Shown: positions 25,438 through 32,557 of the stretch, piece after piece
Layout: each line of letters begins with the position of its first letter
Position numbering within the stretch: position 1 is the stretch's first letter
NCBI GenBank assembly: GCA_016290145.1
Contig: JAEESX010000007.1
Span: forward strand, 1 to 38,258
Source: Caryophanales bacterium
Lineage (GTDB): Bacteria > Bacillota_I > Bacilli_A > RFN20 > CAG-826
DNA: 38,258 nt
Direction of reading: 5' to 3'
Translations under genes and position numbers: made by a program
Notes under the pieces: model-generated
The model's database searches: none
Told to the model about the DNA's origin: nothing
Seen by the model: the letters and a program-made list of their open reading frames with translations, nothing else

Positions 25438-26305
25438 TGCTGTTGATTTATATCAACAATACCTTTTAGTGGAAAAGGGATTATCTAAACAAACCGTCAT
25501 TTCTTATATTGAAGACTTGAAACAGTTCTTCACCTTTTTACCTGACCGCAAATACGTTGAGGATATGGTTCCTGAAGATCTCAATGAATTTGTGAGAAGA
25601 GAATCCGCTGTTGGTCATTCTGTCTCTACTGCTATGCGTCGACTTTCCTCTATAAGAGGATTCTTCCTTTTCTTAAAGAAAGAAAACTATTATCACGATG
25701 ATATCCCAGAAGTCAAAACGATGAAGAAACAAGAACGACTCCCCAACTGCTTATCTATCGAGGAAGTCGAAGACTTATTAAACGCACCTGATATTAGAAG
25801 ACCTGAAGGTTTACGCGATCGCGCTATGCTCGAAACAGTGTATGCGTCAGGCTTACGTGTGAGCGAGTTATTAGCACTTGAACGTTCTCGTGTGAACTTC
25901 AAAAAAGCTATTATCACTATTTTTGGTAAGGGCGCTAAAGAAAGAAAAGTTCCTTTAGGAGACTTCGCTATCGAATACATCCAAAAATACTGTGATGAAG
26001 TCAGATGTAAGAATCCAGGCAGCGATTCAAAGTATCTATTTTTAAATAGATATGGAGAACCACTCTCTAGGCAATACTTCTTCAAGCAAATTAAAAAGTA
26101 CGCGCTCGAAGCGGGTATACACTCGCCTGTGAGCCCACATACATTACGCCATAGTTTTGCCACTCACCTTCTTGAGAACGGCGCTCAACTACGCGCTGTG
26201 CAAGAGATGCTCGGGCACGCGAATATTGCGACCACGCAAATATATACGCACATAAGCACGAAGAGAATTTTGAGTGCGTATGATTTGTATATGAAACGCA
26301 AATAA
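25421..26305 (+). CDS. xerD: Tyrosine recombinase XerD
   Basis: Site-specific recombinase that, with XerC, resolves chromosome dimers at dif. The 294-residue length is typical. An N-terminal SAM-like DNA-binding domain (YLLVEKGLSKQTVISYIEDL) precedes the catalytic domain with Arg (YASGLRVSELL), Lys (FGKGAKERKVPL), HxxR (HTLRHSFATHLLENGA), His (LGHANI) and the Tyr nucleophile (TQIYTHIS). It could be CodV/XerC, but xerD next to deoB is the B. subtilis ripX-drm order. GAGGTG inside dinB serves as ribosome-binding site. The candidate dif site is 2 kb downstream. Confidence 0.92.
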   Translation: MMEIIDAVDLYQQYLLVEKGLSKQTVISYIEDLKQFFTFLPDRKYVEDMVPEDLNEFVRRESAVGHSVSTAMRRLSSIRGFFLFLKKENYYHDDIPEVKTMKKQERLPNCLSIEEVEDLLNAPDIRRPEGLRDRAMLETVYASGLRVSELLALERSRVNFKKAIITIFGKGAKERKVPLGDFAIEYIQKYCDEVRCKNPGSDSKYLFLNRYGEPLSRQYFFKQIKKYALEAGIHSPVSPHTLRHSFATHLLENGAQLRAVQEMLGHANIATTQIYTHISTKRILSAYDLYMKRK

Positions 26306-26339
26306 TATAAAATATAAAGCAGTTAGAGAGGAGACATTT

Positions 26340-27560
26340 ATGTCCCATAAATATAAAAGAATATTTGTTATTGTCGCTGACTCAGTGGGTATCGGATATG
26401 AACCAGATGCAGACAAGTTCTTTAATGATGGCCACAATGACGTCGGAAGTAACACAATCGTTCACATTTCCGAGAAAATGCCTAACGGACTAAATATCCC
26501 AACAATGAATGCATGGGGTATTCATGACTTAGACAACAATATTATCGGAACAAGCAAAGTGAACCATCCACATGCCTATGTCGCAAGATCTAGAGAAGCT
26601 AGTAACGGCAAAGACACAATGACAGGTCACTGGGAAATGATGGGTGTTCATACCACTCAACCATTCCAAACATTTACAGATCATGGCTTCCCAAAAGAGT
26701 TAATCGATTTACTCGAAGAGAGAACCGGACACAAATGCATAGGTAACTATGCATCAAGTGGTACCGAAATTCTCGTTAAACTCGGTGAAGAACAAAAGAG
26801 AGACAATTCTCTTATCGTGTACACATCCGCGGATAGCGTGTTACAAATCGCTGCGCACGAAGAAACAACTCCAGTTCCAGAATTATATCGCTGTTGCGAA
26901 ATCGCTCGTGAAATTTGTATGAAACCTGAATGGATGGTGGGCAGAATTATCGCTCGTCCATTCGTAGGCGAGAACGCGCATGACTTCAAGCGTGTTACCG
27001 CACATAGACACGACTTAGCATTAAAACCTCCAGTGAAGACAGTTATGAACGTTATGCAAGATAACGGATTCATGGTCGACTGCGTTGGTAAGATTGGCGA
27101 CATCTTTGATGGTTATGGCGTCGTTAAGACACAAAAGACATCTTCTAATGAAGATGGTATGGACAAGACCATTGAAGAAGCTAAGAACTTCGATTTCACA
27201 GGTATGTGCTTTGTTAACTTAGTCGAATTCGATAGCGAATATGGCCACAGAAGAAATCCAATCGGTTATGGCGAATGTTTAGAAGCTTTCGACAAACGTT
27301 TAGCAGAACTCGAAAAAGTCTTAAAGGATGATGACTTAGTTATCGTTACAGCGGACCACGGAAACGATCCAACTTGGTATGGTACAGATCACACCCGTGA
27401 AAAGATTCCTCTATTAATGTTCTCCAAATCCTTAAAGAACGGCCGCTACTTAGATGAAAGAGTCACATTTGGTGATATCGGTGCGACAATCTTAAAGAAC
27501 TTCGGATTAAAGAAACCTGAAAATCTCTTAGGCGAACCAATCGAAGAATTATTTGAATAA
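26340..27560 (+). CDS. deoB: Phosphopentomutase
   Basis: Interconverts (deoxy)ribose-1-phosphate and -5-phosphate in nucleoside salvage. Alkaline-phosphatase superfamily with two-metal motifs: FVIVADSVGIGYEPDA at the N-terminus, GKDTMTGHWEMMG around the phosphorylated Thr, and TADHGNDPT...TDHTREKIP near the C-terminus. 406 residues, normal. It follows xerD by 34 bases behind AGGAG and ends in a strong terminator, so it closes the dinB-xerD-deoB unit. No nucleoside phosphorylase gene follows, unlike Bacillus. Confidence 0.96.
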   Translation: MSHKYKRIFVIVADSVGIGYEPDADKFFNDGHNDVGSNTIVHISEKMPNGLNIPTMNAWGIHDLDNNIIGTSKVNHPHAYVARSREASNGKDTMTGHWEMMGVHTTQPFQTFTDHGFPKELIDLLEERTGHKCIGNYASSGTEILVKLGEEQKRDNSLIVYTSADSVLQIAAHEETTPVPELYRCCEIAREICMKPEWMVGRIIARPFVGENAHDFKRVTAHRHDLALKPPVKTVMNVMQDNGFMVDCVGKIGDIFDGYGVVKTQKTSSNEDGMDKTIEEAKNFDFTGMCFVNLVEFDSEYGHRRNPIGYGECLEAFDKRLAELEKVLKDDDLVIVTADHGNDPTWYGTDHTREKIPLLMFSKSLKNGRYLDERVTFGDIGATILKNFGLKKPENLLGEPIEELFE

Positions 27561-27579
27561 AAATTTATTTCAAAGAAAT

Positions 27580-27602
27580 AAGCTGCTTCGGCAGCTTTTT
27601 TT
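27580..27602 (+). terminator. Rho-independent terminator with UUCG loop after deoB
   Basis: AAGCTGC, TTCG tetraloop closed by C-G, GCAGCTT, then a run of T. Confidence 0.93.
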
Positions 27603-27657
27603 GTGCAAAAAATAATAGTGGAGATGACTAACGAAGTCTAATAGGAGGGTTTTAATC

Positions 27658-28224
27658 ATGGAAAAATTTAAAACCGAGAAAAACATCTTTGCGGATTATG
27701 GAAGCAAAGTCGCTCTCAGACAAAATGGTATGAGAGAACAATTAGACTGGATTAGGCGCCAACTGGAATACTTTTCTTTCTCCGAGAAGTATTTGCTTAG
27801 GTACGATCTCAAACAAGGCGAGATTTACGAGTTTGACTGGGGTCTCAATGTGAACGCTGAATTCTCGAACCGACATTATGGCGTGGTCATGGTCGACTCA
27901 GACTCAAGAAATCCGTTAGTCACAATCTGCCCACTCAAAACTAATCATGGATCAATGTGTCCCAAGAGCGATGTTGACCTTGGAGTCATCGAATGTTTGA
28001 ACACAAATAAGTCGACATTGGCAGTCGTGAACCAAGTCAGAACAATTGATAAGTTGAGACTCTACACAAGAAGCATCATCGGATCTAAAACTGACATGTT
28101 AGCAGACTCATATTCGGAAGATGAATATACAATTATGAGGTTAGAAAAGAATAAGTTTGAGACGGTTCAGAAAGCTTATTTTGACTATCTAAATGGAAAA
28201 CTCGGTGACATACGAGAGCGGTGA
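27658..28224 (+). CDS. PemK/MazF-like protein with N-terminal extension, no adjacent antitoxin
   Basis: Residues from about 50 on resemble the PemK/MazF ribonuclease fold: KQGEIYEFDWG...HYGVVMVDSDSRNPLVTICPLKT, then VVNQVRTIDKLRL, close to the MazF pattern IxTIDKxRL. The first 50 residues form a charged helical extension (MREQLDWIRRQLEYF) absent from ordinary MazF. The expected MazF Arg/Thr active-site layout is only partly evident. No antitoxin-sized gene precedes it: a terminator ends 55 bases upstream and the gap is too short. It has a strong AGGAGGG site. It is the last plus-strand gene before the terminus-like switch. Toxin activity is inferred, not shown. Confidence 0.75.
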   Translation: MEKFKTEKNIFADYGSKVALRQNGMREQLDWIRRQLEYFSFSEKYLLRYDLKQGEIYEFDWGLNVNAEFSNRHYGVVMVDSDSRNPLVTICPLKTNHGSMCPKSDVDLGVIECLNTNKSTLAVVNQVRTIDKLRLYTRSIIGSKTDMLADSYSEDEYTIMRLEKNKFETVQKAYFDYLNGKLGDIRER

Positions 28225-28225
28225 A

Positions 28226-28242
28226 TTAGTAGCAAATTAGTA
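28226..28242 (+). repeat. Two 11-base-period TTAGTA repeats after the PemK-like gene
   Basis: TTAGTA at 28226 and 28237, starting two bases after the stop codon. Same core, spacing and orientation relative to the upstream gene as the copies after xseB and parC. Confidence 0.5.
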
Positions 28243-28272
28243 CATTTTATTGCAGACGAGCCTAGTTGAAAT

Positions 28273-28307
28273 GTGTGGAAAAGTTGGCTTTTCAACATGT
28301 GGATTAC
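28273..28307 (-). promoter_or_regulatory. Two DnaA-box-like 9-mers
   Basis: On the minus strand TTTTCCACA and TAATCCACA, each one mismatch from TTATCCACA, about 26 bases apart in the same direction. An imperfect inverted repeat (GTTGAAA...TTTCAAC) overlaps the first. They may be chance matches in AT-rich DNA, or weak DnaA sites near the terminus. Confidence 0.25.
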
Positions 28308-28324
28308 GGGTTTGATAATTAAGT

Positions 28325-28417
28325 AAAAACCGCTAAAAACCTTATTGTAGATATTTCTATTAATGTTTTGGTTAACATAATGACTATTATGCGAAGTTTA
28401 TATATTTTAGCGTTTTT
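28325..28417. repeat. Inverted repeat flanking the dif site
   Basis: AAAAAC-CGCTAAAA (28325-28338) and TTTTAGCG-TTTTT (28405-28417) pair over 13 bases with one bulged C. The 66 bases between hold the dif site. On the plus strand it could also act as a long-loop terminator for the PemK-like gene. Confidence 0.45.
28370..28397 (-). other. dif: Chromosomal dif site (XerC/XerD recombination site)
   Basis: Read on the minus strand: XerC arm ACTTCGCATAA, 6-bp centre TAGTCA, XerD arm TTATGTTAACC. The XerD arm matches the Firmicute consensus TTATGTWAACT at 10 of 11. The XerC arm matches B. subtilis ACTTCCTAGAA at 8 of 11 and shares CGCATAA with the E. coli arm. Overall 20 of 28 positions equal B. 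subtilis dif (recalled from memory), with half of the differences in or next to the variable centre. It lies in the only gap where all genes on both sides converge, as expected at a terminus, and xerD is 2 kb away. Confidence 0.85.
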
Positions 28418-28429
28418 GCGATGGAAGTG

Positions 28430-28461
28430 GCAAAAAGAAAAGAGAGCCTGATTCGCTCTCT
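28430..28461 (-). terminator. Rho-independent terminator after nadD-yqeK
   Basis: On the minus strand AGAGAGC, 7-base loop, GCTCTCT, then TTTCTTTTTG. It ends the yqeG-yqeH-yhbY-nadD/yqeK unit. Confidence 0.88.
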
Positions 28462-28481
28462 AATCTGTTATGAGCAACTTA

Positions 28482-29567
28482 TTAATCTAAATATTGTTTG
28501 AAACATTTATAGGTTAATCGATTATTTATGTCTTTTTCCTTGCTTAAGAGGAAATCTTTATTAGCTTGGAGGACTGTTTTGAAGCCTTGTTCAGCATTAT
28601 CTTTCATAGCTTTGATCAAGTCACTGGAGTCAAAACCTCTTGTTGGTTCAATCTTGTCTGCGGCGTAAATTATCTTAGCGAGCAAACACATATTTTCGTT
28701 TCCTGTTGAATGGAATTCGATGGCCTCAATGATGTCTGGGTCCTTAATTCCGAACATTTCTTGGACTAAATGAGCGCCAGCAAACTGATGATAAGCAAAC
28801 TTTGGGATGTCCGCATACTCTGGATAATACTTTTTAGTGAGTTCGTACTGTTTGCTCTCGGCTATATCCTTGCCAATATCATGGAAAAGACCAGCGACAA
28901 ACGCTTTTAAAGGATTATCTAAGTTATTTGCTTTGGCGATTTCGTAAGCTGTCTTAGCGACGCTCTTAGAATGGGCAAGACGATGAGCGGATAAAATATA
29001 GTTTAGGTCCACCATTCCTTTGTATAAATCATGTTCTACTATGTAGAAGAGTACTTCATCAGGTAGTTCGAAGGACTTTAATTCCCTGATTTCGGTGCTT
29101 GAAACCTCAATTCCACTACCCTCAATCTTCTGCATATGGAACTTTTCAATGTTCTCACTTTTGAGTTCATAACCAGGTCTTGTATAAAATACAAGTTGTG
29201 CTAATTCAGATATCTTTTCAGCTTCTTTCCATCTGTGGAACTCATTAACTTGATCCACGCCAATAAGATAAAAGAGCTTATCGTTAGGATATTTCTCTTT
29301 GAAGTATTTGACTGTATCGATGGAATAATTGATATCTTTTCCACTATTAAGTTCAAATTCATCTATGGAAAGATTCTTTTTACCTTCGATGGCAATTCTT
29401 AACATATTCATTTTGTCTTCAATGGGCGCCGAAACTTCTTTCCATACTGAAATACGTGCTGGAACGAAGATTACTTCTCCATCAAGTTCTTTTGCGGCTT
29501 TTAACGCCATATTTATATGCCCGTTATGAACGGGATCGAATGCACCACCGAAAAATATTCTGTTCAT
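28482..29567 (-). CDS. nadD: Fused nicotinate-nucleotide adenylyltransferase and YqeK-type HD hydrolase
   Basis: One 361-residue chain holds two enzymes. Residues 1 to about 185 are NadD, which adenylylates nicotinate mononucleotide: GGAFDPVHNGH (7-17), LIGVDQVNEFHRW, and SSTEIREL (156-163). Residues from about 190 are an HD domain like YqeK, which hydrolyses diadenosine tetraphosphate: AHRLAHSKSV, FHDIGKD (H229/D230), HQFAGAHLV, EFHSTGN and YAADKIEPTRGF. In B. subtilis these are adjacent genes nadD and yqeK. Here no stop lies between them. The ATG is right after the yhbY stop with no clear Shine-Dalgarno. rsfS, which usually follows, is absent. Confidence 0.93.
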   Translation of the reverse strand: MNRIFFGGAFDPVHNGHINMALKAAKELDGEVIFVPARISVWKEVSAPIEDKMNMLRIAIEGKKNLSIDEFELNSGKDINYSIDTVKYFKEKYPNDKLFYLIGVDQVNEFHRWKEAEKISELAQLVFYTRPGYELKSENIEKFHMQKIEGSGIEVSSTEIRELKSFELPDEVLFYIVEHDLYKGMVDLNYILSAHRLAHSKSVAKTAYEIAKANNLDNPLKAFVAGLFHDIGKDIAESKQYELTKKYYPEYADIPKFAYHQFAGAHLVQEMFGIKDPDIIEAIEFHSTGNENMCLLAKIIYAADKIEPTRGFDSSDLIKAMKDNAEQGFKTVLQANKDFLLSKEKDINNRLTYKCFKQYLD

Positions 29568-29861
29568 TTACTTTTGAAGCTTAATCTTATGGTTGTCTTT
29601 GCTATAGCGATATAAAACAATAACGCGACCCACAACTTGAACTAATTCAGCATTAAGCTTACTAGATAAATCTAGAGCAAGTTCCATAACTGGACTTGTG
29701 ACAGCTTTCATGACATCAATCTTAATTAATTCACGAGCGGTTAATGCTTTATCGAGCATTGCTACAACTGTATCGCTGATTTCGTTTTTACCAACTTGAT
29801 ACTTTGTATCTAATGTGCTCGCTAAACCTTTTAATTGTCTTTTTTGATTTGCAGTTAACAT
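29568..29861 (-). CDS. yhbY: YhbY-type RNA-binding protein (YqeI homologue)
   Basis: CRS1-YhbY domain protein, 97 residues, associated with pre-50S ribosomes. N-terminal LTANQKRQLKGLAS, central VGKNEISDTVVAMLDKALTARELIKI, and the VQVVGRVIVLYR end match the family. AAGG precedes the ATG. It is packed between yqeH (5 bases upstream) and nadD-yqeK (no gap), as in the Bacillus yqeG-H-aroE-I-nadD-yqeK cluster but without aroE. Confidence 0.93.
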   Translation of the reverse strand: MLTANQKRQLKGLASTLDTKYQVGKNEISDTVVAMLDKALTARELIKIDVMKAVTSPVMELALDLSSKLNAELVQVVGRVIVLYRYSKDNHKIKLQK

Positions 29862-29866
29862 ATTTA

Positions 29867-31009
29867 TTACCTTAATTTACCTAATGATTCCTTAAGAGCG
29901 GATCCCTTTGGGAACATAACTCTGATGACTTGGCCTTTGGCAACGAAGGAAATCCATCCTAAACCTTCAACGGAAATATCATGGACTTGACCATCGTTTT
30001 CCATTGTGTATTCGAAGAAGTCATAATCACGGAAGTTATCAATTCTTTCGCTGACTGGTCTCAAATAACGTTTTCTATTATTTTCTTCTAAGAAGTCATT
30101 AACTTTATCGGAAGAAATCTTTTTGATTTCTACACCTTCCGCACAGTAGAACTTAATCGCGGTTGGTTTACCAGAGAAGAGTTCAAAGTACGCTAAAGAA
30201 CCTGCGACTAAAGCGTCACCTTTCATTAATGTACGATAATGTGTTTCCACTTTTCTTCTTGGGATGATTAACTTTTGGACTTCTTTCTCAACTTTGCCCA
30301 CGACTGATGTGGCTAATGAGAAACCTGGAAGTTCGTATAAAAATGAAGAATTAGTGAGTGGAATGCTCATAACTTTCACACTTGTGCCACGATAGCTTTC
30401 AGTTTTGATAGGCCATTTTGTTTTATTTTCATAGTGTTTTAACATTTTGTTAATTAACACTGTTTTACCTGAACTCTTGGAGCCGATTAAATAAATATCA
30501 TGTGCCTTACGAGCGGAGTTGAATTTCTTCATCAAGGCTTCGATATCAACATCACTTTCGCTTCCGAGAATGCTGACGGAGTCTGGTTTGATGCCAACTT
30601 CTTCAAAGCGTTCTTCAAGGAATTGCGCTAATGTTTCATCTTTGATGACATTTGAGAATAAGTCTCTATGTGTGCCGATAACTGCGACGTTAAGGCGTTT
30701 AATCTTTTTAATAATGTCTGGATTTAATGTTCCATTAAATGTGAACAAATCGACAACATAAATAATGTATGCATCTGTGGCAATGGCATCATCTAAGATC
30801 TTTGCGGTTTGTTTATCGATGTTTTGTTCAAGAGCACCTGTATTAATGCTCTTCATTTCATCGAAACACTTTTGGCAGTACAAGACTTGGCTATCCCCTG
30901 TGTAACCATCAAGTAATTCTGCTGGAACATATCCTTTTTCACTTGCTTTTTTACTTTGTAAAACTGTACCACAGTTATAACAACGTAACACTCTTCTAAC
31001 TTTTCCCAT
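29867..31009 (-). CDS. yqeH: YqeH-like circularly permuted GTPase with altered G motifs
   Basis: Ribosome-biogenesis GTPase needed for 30S assembly in Bacillus. The 380-residue chain has an N-terminal zinc finger (Cys10, 13, 45, 48), the permuted G domain and a C-terminal domain. The region YVVDLFTFNGTLNP matches the family's DxFDFNGS segment. G1 is intact (GSKSSGKT, 176-183). G4 reads GTHRD (112-116) instead of NKxD, and G3 reads ELPG (226-229) instead of DxPG. Guanine specificity and hydrolysis may therefore be changed. It overlaps yqeG by 14 bases and has a GGAGGA ribosome-binding site. Confidence 0.92.
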   Translation of the reverse strand: MGKVRRVLRCYNCGTVLQSKKASEKGYVPAELLDGYTGDSQVLYCQKCFDEMKSINTGALEQNIDKQTAKILDDAIATDAYIIYVVDLFTFNGTLNPDIIKKIKRLNVAVIGTHRDLFSNVIKDETLAQFLEERFEEVGIKPDSVSILGSESDVDIEALMKKFNSARKAHDIYLIGSKSSGKTVLINKMLKHYENKTKWPIKTESYRGTSVKVMSIPLTNSSFLYELPGFSLATSVVGKVEKEVQKLIIPRRKVETHYRTLMKGDALVAGSLAYFELFSGKPTAIKFYCAEGVEIKKISSDKVNDFLEENNRKRYLRPVSERIDNFRDYDFFEYTMENDGQVHDISVEGLGWISFVAKGQVIRVMFPKGSALKESLGKLR

Positions 31010-31529
31010 AAATCGTCCTCCAACTTATTAAGTTACCCCTCTTCTTATGGTATTTTCTGATTCTTCTTCCAAAGATTCTGTTGAAACGCGTAGTCCATTG
31101 ATCTTCTTTAACAATCTTATCGGTCAATATGACACGTATTCCCACTCTTTTAGCAGCGGCGACATCTGTAATCATTTGATCACCGACTAACATGACATCG
31201 TCTTTTTCCCATCCGTGTTGTTTGAGGAATTTTTTAATTCTGAACCCGAATGGCTTAGCTGCACTGTTGATGTAGATGAGATTTAAGTCATTTGCGTATG
31301 TTCTTACGCGCTTGCCCCTGTTATTAGAAACAATCACAGGTAAGATGCCTGCGTCTTGGATTTTCTTAACAAGTTCCACTGCTCTTTCTGTTGGATGATA
31401 GAGTTTGTAACTATCTAATGTGTTATCGAGATCCATTAACAAAACTTTGACTTTTTGTTGCTTGAAGAAATCGATATCTATTTCATAGATAGATTCTGCA
31501 ACGGCGAAAGGAACGTACTTGTTTTTCAT
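30996..31529 (-). CDS. yqeG: YqeG family HAD-type phosphatase
   Basis: HAD superfamily IIIA phosphatase, 177 residues. Motif I is MDLDNTLDS (catalytic Asp33 and Asp35), motif II VSNN, motif III AAKPFG and motif IV GDQMITDV, followed by a basic tail. The substrate is not known in general; related proteins dephosphorylate phosphatidylglycerol phosphate, so a lipid role is possible. It opens the yqeG-yqeH-yhbY-nadD/yqeK unit, with AGGA nine bases before the ATG. Its first 14 codons and a later piece are duplicated upstream as a remnant. Confidence 0.93.
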   Translation of the reverse strand: MKNKYVPFAVAESIYEIDIDFFKQQKVKVLLMDLDNTLDSYKLYHPTERAVELVKKIQDAGILPVIVSNNRGKRVRTYANDLNLIYINSAAKPFGFRIKKFLKQHGWEKDDVMLVGDQMITDVAAAKRVGIRVILTDKIVKEDQWTTRFNRIFGRRIRKYHKKRGNLISWRTIYGKS

Positions 31530-31630
31530 AACTTATAATCCTATTGTAAAAGAAAAAGTCTAATATTCATAGACTTTATTATTTATATAATTAATGGAAA
31601 TTCGTTTTCGGAAAATGGTTTTTTATTAAA
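31487..31630. repeat. Direct repeat, copy A (yqeG start, spacer and terminator)
   Basis: Matches copy B at 32515-32645. The 60 bases covering the yqeG start region show about four differences. Similarity continues through the hairpin (AAAGTCTAATATT...TAGACTTTATTATTTATA) and fades near the lipoprotein 3' ends. Confidence 0.85.
31545..31577 (-). terminator. Hairpin terminator between lipoprotein gene and yqeG
   Basis: AAAGTCTA, 7-base loop, TAGACTTT, followed on the minus strand by TTCTTTT. A near-identical copy lies at 32570-32601, part of the duplicated unit. Confidence 0.65.
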
Positions 31631-31639
31631 AGCGATTTA

Positions 31640-32455
31640 CTAAACTGTGAAATTTCGCCAAATGTTCATTGTATAAGTAGCAGCATCTACTTGATCCACA
31701 ACAAATGTGAATGTTACGAAAGAACGCACATAATCCATAGTAACGTCACACTCACCACATACCCTTGGATAGCGAAAACGGAAATATGCGTTTGTACCTT
31801 CGATGTAATAGCTCATATATTTGTAACTAGACATTTTATTCTTTCCGCTAAAAATAGTCACAAAAACTACAGCATTGTGTTCGAAGAAACTATCGGAATA
31901 AGTAACAAAACCATTATTTCTAGAGAAACCTTCATTTGCAACTTGTTCCATAGAGGTAACAACAAAAATGGTCGTTTCATCTTGCTCCATGCGCTTGGGT
32001 GTATCATTGATTGGCGTATAGCTGTGACAATATGCGAATTGCGTTGTGTATTCTACAATAGCGTGTGTAATGGTTGTAACCGTTTCGTCTGCGTATTTAA
32101 CTACAAGTGAAGCGTTTTCAGAAACAGCTTTTGGAGTGATCACAAAGAAGAAATTATGCCTTTGACTATTACGGCTAGACTCAAATAGTTCACTTACTTT
32201 CAACACATCATCGCTATATTCAAAGGAAAATAAATCTTGATAACCCCAAGAACGGTTGTCGATATCAATTTTTAAAAGATAATCGTTTCCGAGTATATAT
32301 GAGTCAACGGCAATTTCATCAGCTAGGTTTCCTTCATGGGTAACGAAGCGATAAGAAAACTCTGGAGCAGTTTCTGGAAGGACTCTCTCCTGTTTGTTTG
32401 GGCAAGCAGATAATGCAAGCGCCAATACTGGTAAAAGAAGATATTTAAATTTCAT
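31640..32455 (-). CDS. Putative lipoprotein, paralogue 1 of a tandem pair
   Basis: The 271-residue protein has a lipoprotein signal: MKFKYLLL, a hydrophobic core and lipobox LSAC with Cys18. After that it appears to be a beta-rich extracytoplasmic domain with no recognised family. It shares with the gene at 32646 the patterns GNxYxxxIxxxN, FSFxY, FxFVI, DSFFE, YKYxxYYIE, YFR and a W-x-N end, at low overall identity (my estimate is about a quarter). There are extra Cys late in the chain (CGEC). The promoter is a TATAAT 8 bases before the ATG, formed where a yqeG remnant decays, so the transcript may be leaderless. Confidence 0.8.
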   Translation of the reverse strand: MKFKYLLLPVLALALSACPNKQERVLPETAPEFSYRFVTHEGNLADEIAVDSYILGNDYLLKIDIDNRSWGYQDLFSFEYSDDVLKVSELFESSRNSQRHNFFFVITPKAVSENASLVVKYADETVTTITHAIVEYTTQFAYCHSYTPINDTPKRMEQDETTIFVVTSMEQVANEGFSRNNGFVTYSDSFFEHNAVVFVTIFSGKNKMSSYKYMSYYIEGTNAYFRFRYPRVCGECDVTMDYVRSFVTFTFVVDQVDAATYTMNIWRNFTV

Positions 32456-32463
32456 CTAAATTC

Positions 32464-32469
32464 ATTATA
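32464..32469 (-). promoter_or_regulatory. -10 box for lipoprotein 1, 8 bases before ATG
   Basis: TATAAT on the minus strand, overlapping the stop of the yqeG remnant. No good -35 seen. Same spacing to ATG as dinB and lipoprotein 2. Confidence 0.5.
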
Positions 32470-32557
32470 TACCGATGCAGTCAAGAAAAAACACTGCTCT
32501 TTCAACTGGATGGCAGATAGATTCTGCTACAGCGAATGGAACATACTTGTTTTTCAT
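32465..32557 (-). pseudogene. Remnant of yqeG left by tandem duplication
   Basis: From the ATG at 32557 the remnant encodes MKNKYVPFAVAESI, identical to YqeG residues 1-14, then joins directly to CHPVERAV, matching YqeG YHPTERAV (44-51). About 30 codons are deleted in frame. It then diverges and stops after 30 codons. The yqeG ribosome-binding site (AGGA) is kept upstream. The HAD catalytic Asp motif lies in the deleted part, so no YqeG activity is possible. The reading frame is still open and could make a short peptide. Confidence 0.85.

Noticed and set aside
25421-26305. Tyrosine recombinase as phage or mobile-element integrase
   Set aside because: Length, motifs and the deoB neighbour fit chromosomal XerD; no phage genes or attachment-site repeats nearby.
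27618-27641. Seven-codon GTG leader peptide before the PemK-like gene
   Set aside because: Too short, GTG start, and no ribosome-binding site; not distinguishable from chance and not an antitoxin.
28380-28451. Small ORF MTIMRSLYILAF... (23 residues) across dif
   Set aside because: No ribosome-binding site; it crosses the dif candidate and runs into the terminator of the opposite gene.
28421-28501. 26-residue plus-strand ORF overlapping the nadD-yqeK end
   Set aside because: Its codons are the terminator hairpin and the antisense of nadD-yqeK; no ribosome-binding site.
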